Source: Nocardia niigatensis NBRC 100131
GTDB lineage: Bacteria; Actinomycetota; Actinomycetes; Mycobacteriales; Mycobacteriaceae
Direction of reading: 5' to 3'
Length of the DNA: 64,000 nucleotides
Assembly (NCBI RefSeq): GCF_000308655.1
Contig: NZ_BAGC01000055.1
Span: forward strand, 62,001 to 126,000
The position numbers and the translations under genes are program-made. Shown here piece by piece: positions 57,568 through 64,000 of the stretch. Within the stretch, counting starts at the first letter, position 1, and the number at the start of each line of letters is the position of its first letter. The notes below the pieces were generated by a model, which was given only the letters and a program-made list of their open reading frames with translations, ran no database searches and was not told where the DNA came from.

Positions 57568-58134
57568 TCAGGGACGTTCGTAGAAACCGTCGATCCGGCC
57601 CCGCCCGTGTGCCCGGGCCGCGGCCAGCACCGCCTGCGGCTTGGCCGATTCGGGAGCGCCGCCGCCGGGCAGGGTGACGGGTTCGGTCAGCGCGAAGAGC
57701 TGGAAGACGTATCGGTGCGGCCCGTGTCCCGGGACCGGACCCGGTCCCAGGTATCCGCGGCCCCAGCTCGAGCGCAGTACCCCGACACCCTCGATCGCGG
57801 CGCCGGAAGCCAATGCGCCGCTGGGTAGTTCGCTGATCGCCGGATCGAGCAACGCTAGCGCGTGTACGAACGGACCGCCGAACGGCGCGTCCTGATCCTC
57901 CACCACCAGCAGCAGCTGCGCGGTGTCCGCGGGCACTCCCGACCAGGCCAGCGCGGGCGACAGGTCCTGTCCCCCGACCCGTTTCATGGCGTGCCGGATA
58001 TCCAGGAACGTTTCGTGCTCGAAATCAGCGCTGGTCACCTCGAAGACCTTGCCGTCCGCCAGATTGGGCCGTGACCAGGCCAGATCCTCGGGCGCGGCAC
58101 GCCGGTTGCGCAGCAGTCTGCCGATGATCGCCAT
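57568..58134 (-). CDS. PEBP-family (YbhB/YbcL, Raf-kinase-inhibitor-like) protein, 188 aa
   Basis: The family signatures are LSPALAWSGVPADTAQLLLV, VVEDQDAPFGGPFVHALALL (the Asp-Pro-Asp-like ligand loop with the His), and GHGPHRYVFQLFAL near the C-terminus. PEBP proteins bind phospholipid head groups or anions; bacterial roles are unclear. AAGGAGAAGG precedes the ATG. It lies 27 bp after the esterase gene in the same direction, so the two are probably cotranscribed. Confidence 0.85.
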   Translation of the reverse strand: MAIIGRLLRNRRAAPEDLAWSRPNLADGKVFEVTSADFEHETFLDIRHAMKRVGGQDLSPALAWSGVPADTAQLLLVVEDQDAPFGGPFVHALALLDPAISELPSGALASGAAIEGVGVLRSSWGRGYLGPGPVPGHGPHRYVFQLFALTEPVTLPGGGAPESAKPQAVLAAARAHGRGRIDGFYERP

Positions 58135-58161
58135 TCCTTCTCCTTCGGAGAGTTGAACTTG

Positions 58162-59031
58162 TCAGAGCTTGCGGGCGTCCGCCGGCAGCAGCAGCGGCGC
58201 GGCGAAGCGCCAGATCTGCTCGGCGGCATCGAATTCCAGCGACACCGCCGAACCCGGGCTACCGGCCCACTGTTCCGGAACCGGGGTGCCGGGCCAGGTG
58301 TGCCCGCCGCCGAAGACCGCCCATTCCGAGACCACGGTGCCGCCCATGCCCTGGCTCACCGTGGTGCGGGCCGACCGCTCGGTGGAGACGGTTTCACCCG
58401 GCCCGGTACAGCCGTCGAGTTCGCGCCAGTACCGCGCGGAGTCCGCCAATCCTCGTGTCCGACCACGCAATTCGCCATCCGGGCCGAGGCGGCGGGAGTG
58501 ACCGCCCGCGATCGGCACCACCGGATCGGCGTCACCGTTGATGAGCATGGCCGACACCGCGTACCCGGGCCGGATCGTGGTCAGCGCCTCGGGCAGCCCG
58601 CCCGCGACGGCCGCGAACACCGCCACTTGATCACTGGCTTCCAGGGCCATCCGGTGGGACATGAACGCGCCGTTGGAGATACCGGTGACGATCGCACGGT
58701 CGCCATGGGTATCGAATTCCTCTGCGCACCAGTCGATCACGGCTCGGAGGAAGGCGACATCATCGACCCCCTCCGCATCGGCAGTGGTGACGCCACGTCC
58801 GTCGGCCCAGCACCCGTCCAGTCCGTCCGGGTAGACGACGCCGATCCCCCACTCGTCGGCGTGCCGGGCGAAGCTGGTCCAGTCGTACATCAGCCGCTCG
58901 GTGGTGGACGGGCCCTGATTTCCGTGCAGTACCAGTACCAGTGGCGCGTCCTTCCGCGCCGGCGGGCGCACCCCGAAGGTCCGGCGTGATCCGTCGATAC
59001 TCAATGCGCCTTCGACCAGGTCAGCGGCCAC
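58162..59031 (-). CDS. polyhydroxybutyrate-depolymerase/LpqC-like esterase, 289 aa
   Basis: An alpha/beta hydrolase of the PHB-depolymerase/feruloyl-esterase group. It has the oxyanion strand LVLVLHGNQGPSTTER, the DGVGDVAFL-like stretch EGVDDVAFLRAVIDWC, the nucleophile elbow IVTGISNGAFMSHRMA, the acid in INGDADPVVPIAGG, and the final His in FGGGHTWPGT. No clear signal peptide from this start, unlike exported relatives, so it may be intracellular. The GTG at 59031 has AGGAGG nine bases upstream; upstream codons are excluded on that ground. Confidence 0.82.
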   Translation of the reverse strand: MAADLVEGALSIDGSRRTFGVRPPARKDAPLVLVLHGNQGPSTTERLMYDWTSFARHADEWGIGVVYPDGLDGCWADGRGVTTADAEGVDDVAFLRAVIDWCAEEFDTHGDRAIVTGISNGAFMSHRMALEASDQVAVFAAVAGGLPEALTTIRPGYAVSAMLINGDADPVVPIAGGHSRRLGPDGELRGRTRGLADSARYWRELDGCTGPGETVSTERSARTTVSQGMGGTVVSEWAVFGGGHTWPGTPVPEQWAGSPGSAVSLEFDAAEQIWRFAAPLLLPADARKL

Positions 59032-59564
59032 GGTCGTCCCTCCTAGCGGTGGTTCCCGAAAATCCCACCCCACTGTAGGCGGGGACCCCGATATCGACCG
59101 CCGACCGAAAGCCCTTCGAAGCTGTTACGCCCTATCGGCGGTGTAATCGGCGGCACCGGCAGCGCCTTCATCGGCGCGGCCATCGGGTGGTCCCTGCTCA
59201 CGCCCCCGGCTCCTCCACTGGCGTGCTGGCAGCCCGCGCTTCACCGACGACGCCAAGATCGACATCAACGGGCAGCGCACTCCGCTGCCCGACAGCTATG
59301 CCGTCCAGACCACCCAGATTCGACCTGGGCACCCCGATGCCCGGGGCCATCCCCTTCCGCCACCGGCCTGACGCCAGGCAAGGCCCGCGGACTTGGGATT
59401 GGTGTTGGCCGCCTGCACGACCGCGCCCGCGAACGGACCGAACTTCAGCACATTGTGCGCCGAGCGCACCGCGTGATCCGGGGGGATGGGCGGCACGCTC
59501 GGCGTCGCGGTCTTCCCCGGCGACACGTGTCCTCCTATCGCGTGCTGCCGGGGTTCGCACACAC
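59032..59564. other. decayed stretch with remnants of a small exported protein
   Basis: The plus strand shows GGVIGGTGSAFIGAAIGW (a glycine-zipper-like segment) and, in another frame, GSPRFTDDAKIDINGQRTPL with PLPDSYAVQTTQI; the minus strand shows AHNVLKFGPFAGAVVQAAN. None of these pieces has an intact start or a continuous frame. I read it as a decayed gene and annotate no product. Confidence 0.4.
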
Positions 59565-60404
59565 CTACCGGCCGGGCGGGCGCTCGGTGAGGTCGAGGCG
59601 GAAGCGGGTGGGTGTGGTGGCGGTGTGGGTGCGGAAGAACTTGGTGAAGTTGGCGGGGTCGTCGAAGCCGAGGCGGCGGGCGCATTCGGTGGTGGTGACG
59701 GGTTCGTGGGCGAGGATGCGTTGGGCTTCGAGGACGACCCGGGCGTTCAGGTACTGCTTGGCGGTGGTGCCGGTGGCCGCCTGCACGGCCCGGGAGAGAG
59801 TGCGCGGCGAGTAGCCGAGTTGGGCCGCGTACCAGGAGACTTCGCGGGTCTCGGAGTGGTACCGCTCGGTCAAGCGAGCGAACCGGTGAAAGAGATCGGT
59901 GGGGTCGGGCAGCGCGGGCAGGCCGGCGGCCAGCCGCAGCGTCACCGCGCTGAGCAGGTGGTGGAGGATGGCCGTACTCGGCGGATCGGCGGCGTATTCG
60001 CCGGTCAGATGCTCGAAGGCGGAGTCGGTCAGGGGATTCGCCGTCACCACCGGGGGTGTGGACGGGGACGGCAGGTGTCCGAGGGCGGCGGCGGGTACGA
60101 GTTCGGAGCGGAACAGGATGAGATCGCCCTTCAGTTCGGCGATGTCGTCCCAGCGGTGGGTCCAGCCCGGGCGGATCCAGGCGACCGTGTCCGCGGTGAG
60201 TTCATGGGCGACGAAATCGATGGTCACGCGCCCGATTCCGGCGGTGCAGCGGGCCAGGACGTGGAACTCGCCGCGAATCACCTCGGGCACGGCGACCACC
60301 GGCATCCGGCGTAGCTGATCGAAGGTCAGCAGTTCGAGACCGGTACTGGAACCGGTCGGCGGCGCGTACTGCAGCGTCCGGATGGGCTGTCCGTTCTTGA
60401 CCAT
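59565..60404 (-). CDS. AraC-family transcriptional regulator, 279 aa
   Basis: An N-terminal cupin-like ligand domain (VIRGEFHVLARCTAGIGRV, LTADTVAWIRPGWTHRWDDI, LKGDLILFRSELVP) is joined to a C-terminal double helix-turn-helix: SWYAAQLGYSPRTLSRAVQA, then ARVVLEAQRILAHEPVTTTE and CARRLGFDDPANFTKFF, the AraC signature. The ATG at 60404 gives the normal family length. The target is unknown; the nearest candidates are the esterase-PEBP pair and the decayed DoxX gene. Confidence 0.85.
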   Translation of the reverse strand: MVKNGQPIRTLQYAPPTGSSTGLELLTFDQLRRMPVVAVPEVIRGEFHVLARCTAGIGRVTIDFVAHELTADTVAWIRPGWTHRWDDIAELKGDLILFRSELVPAAALGHLPSPSTPPVVTANPLTDSAFEHLTGEYAADPPSTAILHHLLSAVTLRLAAGLPALPDPTDLFHRFARLTERYHSETREVSWYAAQLGYSPRTLSRAVQAATGTTAKQYLNARVVLEAQRILAHEPVTTTECARRLGFDDPANFTKFFRTHTATTPTRFRLDLTERPPGR

Positions 60405-60539
60405 GAGCGGTCCCGAATCTACCGGGCCGCCCCAGGTTTCGGGCCCATACGGCCGAGCCTCGCCCCGGCATCCGGTTCGGACGACCACAGTGGATCTCCA
60501 GAATAAGCAGCCGCTTCTGACGACACCTGTCCCGTCTGG

Positions 60540-60704
60540 GCCGTTTCTCCCCTGGCATTCCTGTTCCCGGCGAATGTCCGGGCGGCCCGCGCCGATATCG
60601 GCATCACGTCAATGCCGTTGCTGCCGACGCCGGTACAGGTGGTCTTCATCGCCGCGCTGGTGCCGGCGGCGGTGCTGAAAGGTGTTCCCGGCCTGACTAT
60701 TTGA
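60540..60704 (+). pseudogene. C-terminal remnant of a DoxX-like membrane protein
   Basis: The plus strand reads VWAVSPLAFLFPANVRAARA, then TPVQVVFIAALVPAAVLKG and a stop. This is the end of DoxX-family proteins (FPANV.AAR..........P.Q..FIALL). The start and the first helices are missing. Its stop overlaps the end of the convergent cyclase gene. Confidence 0.5.
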
Positions 60705-61680
60705 TGGCGATCGGGCTGATCGGTGTGCCGACCGCGCCCGGGATCCGCAGGGCGGGCGCGCACAGCAGGAAGTCGTGGACGCCGTCCTCGGCGCAGTCGC
60801 GGGACAGGGCTTCGAGGTCCCAGATCTCGCCGAGCGGGAGTCCCATGTCGCGCAGGGCTAGCATGTGCAGCGGCAGCATGACGCCGTCCTCGGGGCGCAT
60901 GACCTCGACGGCCGGATTGTCCACCGCGACCGCGGCGATGTCGTGCTCGTACAGCCATTCCGCGCATCGCCAGCTCAGGCCGGGGCTGCCGCTGAACCAT
61001 TCGGCGGCCCTGCGGGTTTCGAGGAAGCGGGTCCACCAGCCGGTGCGGACGAGCAGGATGTCGCCGGGTCGCAGCTCGACGTCCTGTGCATCCACGGTCG
61101 CCTGCAGATCCTGTGGCGTGACAACGGTCCCGGCTGCGAGCCGATCCAGCTTGCGATGCCGGGCCACGTCGAGCAGCACGCCGCGGCCCACCACACCACC
61201 GCGCTCGGCGACGTGCTCGATGCCGAGCTCGGTGGCGCCGAAGCTGGTCACGGCGCTCGCCGGGTAGCCGTTGTAGAGCAGGCCGTCGTAGTACACGTGG
61301 GAGAGCGCGTCCCACTGCGTGGCGGTCTGCAGCGGCATCATGATGTAGTCGTCGTTGAAGCGCATCGGGCCCGCGGCGTACATGCCCGTCACCTGCGCCT
61401 CGGTCTTGCCGCCCCACCCGGACAGGGCGGCGGCGGCGTTCGCGTCGCCACCGTCCACCGCCATGAGGTGGATGGGATTGCGCCGGAAGCCGCTGGACCC
61501 CTGCGGGCCGTAGGCGTCGAACGGGATGCCCAGCTGGATGGTGCGGCCCGTGCGCGCCCGGGTGGCGGCGTAGGCGATGCGGTCCGGGGTGAGCAGGTTC
61601 AGGGTGCCGAGCTGGTCGTCGTCGCCCCAGCGACCCCAGTTGCGCACGCGCTCAGCCACTTCGCGCCATCCTTCGGTCAC
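60697..61680 (-). CDS. cyclase-family protein (kynurenine-formamidase-like), 327 aa
   Basis: A metal-dependent hydrolase of the cyclase family (PF04199 type). It opens WREVAERVRNWGRWGDDDQL and GTLNLLTPDRIAYAATRART, typical of the actinobacterial branch. The metal site is TQWDALSHVYYDGLLYNG, the DALSH motif following where HxGTHxD would be. Further on are VELRPGDILLVRTGWWTRFL and AAVAVDNPAVEVMRP. It probably hydrolyses an amide or lactone. The GTG at 61680 has GGAGG five bases upstream. Confidence 0.82.
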   Translation of the reverse strand: MTEGWREVAERVRNWGRWGDDDQLGTLNLLTPDRIAYAATRARTGRTIQLGIPFDAYGPQGSSGFRRNPIHLMAVDGGDANAAAALSGWGGKTEAQVTGMYAAGPMRFNDDYIMMPLQTATQWDALSHVYYDGLLYNGYPASAVTSFGATELGIEHVAERGGVVGRGVLLDVARHRKLDRLAAGTVVTPQDLQATVDAQDVELRPGDILLVRTGWWTRFLETRRAAEWFSGSPGLSWRCAEWLYEHDIAAVAVDNPAVEVMRPEDGVMLPLHMLALRDMGLPLGEIWDLEALSRDCAEDGVHDFLLCAPALRIPGAVGTPISPIAIK

Positions 61681-61776
61681 GGGCACCTCCACTGCGACGG
61701 GTTCCTCGATCTTCGCGTTGTGCGGTCGGACCTGTCGAGGCCGGGTCCCGATCGCCGGTCTGGTTGGATGGGCGCA

Positions 61777-62211
61777 GTGACCAGCGTTCCCTTCCGATTG
61801 ATCGGCGACCAGCGTATGGACCGGGTGATGCCGGCCTGGGCCGAGCACTATCCGCAGTTCGACACGGTGGTCGGCTATTCGGATCTGGGCTACGCGTTCC
61901 TGATGAGCAGCCGGACCGGCGAGTACGGGATCCTCGATCCCTACAGCCCCGGTGTGAAGCCCTACGGCGTCTTCACCGAGATCACCGAGTTCGTGAGCAG
62001 GGTCCTCTTCGACCCGAACGTCATCACCTATGTCCTTCAGCCCGGCCACGTCGCCGAGATCCGCCGCCGCCTGGGTCCCCTGGCCGACGACGAGGTCTAC
62101 ATCGCCACCCCGTACCCGTTCCTGGGCGGCCCGGAGACACCGGACTCGTACCAGAAGGGCGGCGTCTGGGTCTTCTTCGATCTGGTGGCCCAGGCCCAAG
62201 AATTCGATTGA
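61777..62211 (+). CDS. DUF1851/Tdi1-like (immunity-type) protein, 144 aa
   Basis: The sequence has the GAD/DUF1851 pattern: FDTVVGYSDLGYAFLMSSRT, GEYGILDPYSPGVKPYGVFT and ITEFVSRVLFDPNVITYVLQ. It ends with IRRRLGPLADDEVYIATPYP and a terminal KGGVWVFFDLVAQ. Members include immunity proteins to type VI secretion DNase effectors (Tdi1), but many are orphans. No toxin gene adjoins it here. GTG start; a TTGGAT seven bases upstream may be a leaderless promoter. Confidence 0.65.
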   Translation: MTSVPFRLIGDQRMDRVMPAWAEHYPQFDTVVGYSDLGYAFLMSSRTGEYGILDPYSPGVKPYGVFTEITEFVSRVLFDPNVITYVLQPGHVAEIRRRLGPLADDEVYIATPYPFLGGPETPDSYQKGGVWVFFDLVAQAQEFD

Positions 62212-62293
62212 CGCCCAACGGGCTCGGGTGCCCGTCCGGAGGCGCGCGGGACGGTATGGTCGGGGCGTTGCCCGCCGAAAGGGAGTGATGGCC

Positions 62294-63463
62294 ATGCCGG
62301 TTCGTCGGAGGTTCGCAGCCACGGTCCGGCGGGTCGCATTGACGGCGGGGGCGGTGAGTGTCTGTGCCGCGTTGACCGCCACCCTGGCCGCCACGGCCGG
62401 ACCGGCGCTGGCCGACAACGGCGAGCTCGGGCGGCTGAGCGGGATCGAATTGCTGAACAGCGCATGGTCTTTCGACAAGGCCGCGGCGTCGATCGGCTTC
62501 ACCTACTCGACCGTCGATCAGCGGGAGCGGACGGCGCGCGCCGGAGCGGCGCTGTATGTGCCGGCCGGGCTGCCGCCGCAGGGTGGCTGGCCGCTGGTGG
62601 TGTGGGCGCACGGGACGACCGGGATCGGCAATGACTGCGCGCCCTCGCACCGGCCGCAGTCGGAGCGAAATCGCTTATATTTCAACCAGATTCTGGATCG
62701 AGGGTATGCCGTGCTGGCGCCCGACTATCAGGGTCTGGGTACCGGCGGCGATTTCAGTTACTACAACACCGAGGTCGAGGGCCGTTCCATTCTCGACGCG
62801 ATCACGGCCGTGCGCGGTCTGCCCGTCCCGTTGACGGCGCACTGGGCGCTCATCGGCCAGTCCGAGGGCGCGCACGCGGTCATGAGCGCGGCGGCCCTGT
62901 ACGGCCGCAACCCTTCCGCTGTCCGAGGTCTCACCGGGGTGATCGCGACCGGCCTGCGCACGAATCCCGCCAAGAGTCTGCGGGAGATGTTCCGGCGTGG
63001 CTCCACCGGCTCCGACAACCAGGTCGGCTACGCGGGCTACTACCTGGCCACTCTCGAGGAGCTGAACCCGGGCACCGTCACCCCGTACCTGACCGACTTC
63101 GGCCGGCGGTACGTGGAAAAGGCCGCCACCACATGCCTTTCGGATCTGGTGGCTGCCGCCGAGGGCCGCCGTCCCGAGGCCCTGGTCGCCGATCCGGACA
63201 ACCCCACCCCGACCTTCGAGGCGGACATCCGATCGCTGGTCTCCTATCCGGAGGACGTGGTCCCCGCCGACCTCATGATCGGGTACGGGACCGCCGACAT
63301 CGACGTTCCCCCGGCCGACACCCCCGCCTACGGTCCGGCCCTGCAGGCCCGCAACCCCTGGGTGCGGATCACCGTGACGGCCTACCCGGGTAAGGACCAC
63401 AGCGGCGCGTTCCTCGCCTCGCTCCCCGACGCGCTGACCTTCCTGCAATCCCACCTGCCCTGA
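62294..63463 (+). CDS. secreted lipase (secretory lipase/LIP family), 389 aa
   Basis: Signal peptide (MPVRRRFAATVRRVALTAGA to GPALADN). The alpha/beta hydrolase shows LVVWAHGTTGIGNDCAPSH (oxyanion strand), DRGYAVLAPDYQGLGTGGDF, the nucleophile elbow LIGQSEGAHAVMSA, DLMIGYGTADIDVP near the acid, and the catalytic His in YPGKDHSGAFLASL. It belongs to the fungal-type secretory lipase family also common in Nocardia and mycobacteria, acting on triacylglycerols or esters outside the cell. AAAGGGAG lies eight bases before the ATG at 62294; 62288 is possible. Confidence 0.83.
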   Translation: MPVRRRFAATVRRVALTAGAVSVCAALTATLAATAGPALADNGELGRLSGIELLNSAWSFDKAAASIGFTYSTVDQRERTARAGAALYVPAGLPPQGGWPLVVWAHGTTGIGNDCAPSHRPQSERNRLYFNQILDRGYAVLAPDYQGLGTGGDFSYYNTEVEGRSILDAITAVRGLPVPLTAHWALIGQSEGAHAVMSAAALYGRNPSAVRGLTGVIATGLRTNPAKSLREMFRRGSTGSDNQVGYAGYYLATLEELNPGTVTPYLTDFGRRYVEKAATTCLSDLVAAAEGRRPEALVADPDNPTPTFEADIRSLVSYPEDVVPADLMIGYGTADIDVPPADTPAYGPALQARNPWVRITVTAYPGKDHSGAFLASLPDALTFLQSHLP

Positions 63464-63617
63464 TCCCCGCAGCCACTCCGCGGGCTCCCGTTTCGTCATT
63501 CACGCGGCCACCACCATCCCCGCCCACTCCGACAGGACCGCCCCCTTCCCGCTGCTCTATCCGGCTCCCGCCGCGGCGACACTGGCGTTGCAACTGGCGC
63601 GGTGAGCGGCGGGCGGC

Positions 63618-63623
63618 TAGCGT
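63618..63623 (+). promoter_or_regulatory. leaderless promoter -10 (TAGCGT) for the Ddn-like gene
   Basis: TAGCGT, six bases, ATG at 63630. Confidence 0.5.
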
Positions 63624-63629
63624 CGGGCC

Positions 63630-64000
63630 ATGGCGAGCCGACGCGATCTGCAACATGCCGTGGTGACGAGCTTTCAACGCAGGGTGGGCAACCCGATCCT
63701 GCGCCGCCTGCCCATCCAGACCCTGCTGGAGACCACCGGGCGGGTCAGCGGCCGGCCCCGTCTGACCCCCATCGGCGGCCGCCGCTCCGGCGCGTCCTTC
63801 TGGCTGGTGTCCGAGTTCGGCACCCGGTCCCAGTACATCCGCAATATCGAGGCTGATCCCCGCGTCCGCCTGCGCCTTCGGGGCCGCTGGTACACCGGAA
63901 CCGCGCACCTGTTGCCCGACGACGACCCGATCGCGCGTCTGCGTACCCTCCCGAGGGCCAATAGCGCGACCGTACGCGTGGTCGGCACCGACCTCCTGAC
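63630..64000 (+). CDS. Ddn-like nitroreductase/F420-type protein, 3' end beyond window
   Basis: The frame is still open at the window end. The first 120 residues match the split-barrel Ddn/DUF385 family, which uses coenzyme F420 (or haem/quinone) in mycobacteria. The signs are LLETTGRVSGRPRLTPIGGR near residues 30-50, GASFWLVSEFGTRSQYIRNI, and EADPRVRLRLRGRWYTGTAH. Substrates can be quinones, nitroimidazoles or lipids. The start has a TAGCGT box six bases upstream, another leaderless gene. Confidence 0.75.
   Translation, partial: MASRRDLQHAVVTSFQRRVGNPILRRLPIQTLLETTGRVSGRPRLTPIGGRRSGASFWLVSEFGTRSQYIRNIEADPRVRLRLRGRWYTGTAHLLPDDDPIARLRTLPRANSATVRVVGTDLL

Noticed and set aside
60865..61776. Upstream extension of the DUF1851 frame across the cyclase gene
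   Set aside because: It is antisense to a clear cyclase-family gene; the DUF1851 domain begins only after the GTG at 61777.
1..64000. CRISPR arrays, rRNA genes, complete tRNA genes
   Set aside because: No regularly spaced direct repeats and no rRNA-like sequence were seen; the only tRNA-like sequence is the 3' fragment at 4860-4902.

Overview
The window is high-GC actinobacterial DNA, most likely from Nocardia or a close mycolic-acid relative. Pointers are the LpqH-type and PknH-sensor-type lipoproteins, a small MMPL transporter, an fprB gene next to a diiron oxygenase, paired FadE acyl-CoA dehydrogenases, an LLM/FMN-reductase duo, and many leaderless promoters (TAnnnT, 5-7 nt, then ATG/GTG). 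This comes from reading the sequence; no database search was run.

Positions 1-9.9 kb are gene-poor and look like decaying accessory DNA. They hold small orphan secreted proteins, a truncated ricin-type lectin, and remnants of an SDR, a possible universal stress protein, an Old Yellow Enzyme and an IS3 transposase. A 43-bp copy of the 3' half of tRNA-Ala(CGC) marks an old integration scar. At least five clear and two degenerate copies of a dispersed palindromic repeat lie between the genes. A complete mraY stands alone here, outside any division/cell-wall cluster.

From 9.9 to 31 kb the order becomes regular. It contains an AurF-like diiron oxygenase with FprB, a decayed Hsp70-like gene, a cell-wall amidase with a long Pro/Gln tail, an ECF sigma factor beside a Tat-exported Rieske lipoprotein, an SDR, a hydrolase, a DUF2156 membrane enzyme, an LLM monooxygenase/FMN reductase pair, and a large AfsR-like regulator followed by an NTF2-like protein and an MMPL transporter.

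From 29.7 to 48 kb there are several compact modules. These are a coupled vWA/ARPP-1-like pair, two acyl-CoA dehydrogenases plus a zinc alcohol dehydrogenase divergent from a patatin and a TetR regulator, and a copper P-type ATPase under a CsoR-like operator. Next come an ECF42-type sigma factor with two YCII/DGPF-family genes, both preceded by the same promoter motif, and a divergent TetR/SDR pair around two operator copies.

From 48 to 64 kb there is a zinc-ribbon protein, a serine beta-lactamase-like hydrolase and, most notably, a leaderless four-gene operon (55908 down to 50384). This operon ends in a TPR protein and a CHAT caspase-like protease with both catalytic residues. The two upstream genes are not recognised; one carries a repetitive Gly/Ala/Leu segment. 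It is the best candidate in the window for an undescribed conflict or cell-death system. The remainder holds an LpqH-like lipoprotein, a PEBP protein, two esterases, an AraC regulator, a cyclase-family enzyme, a DUF1851/Tdi1-like protein and the start of a Ddn-like nitroreductase.
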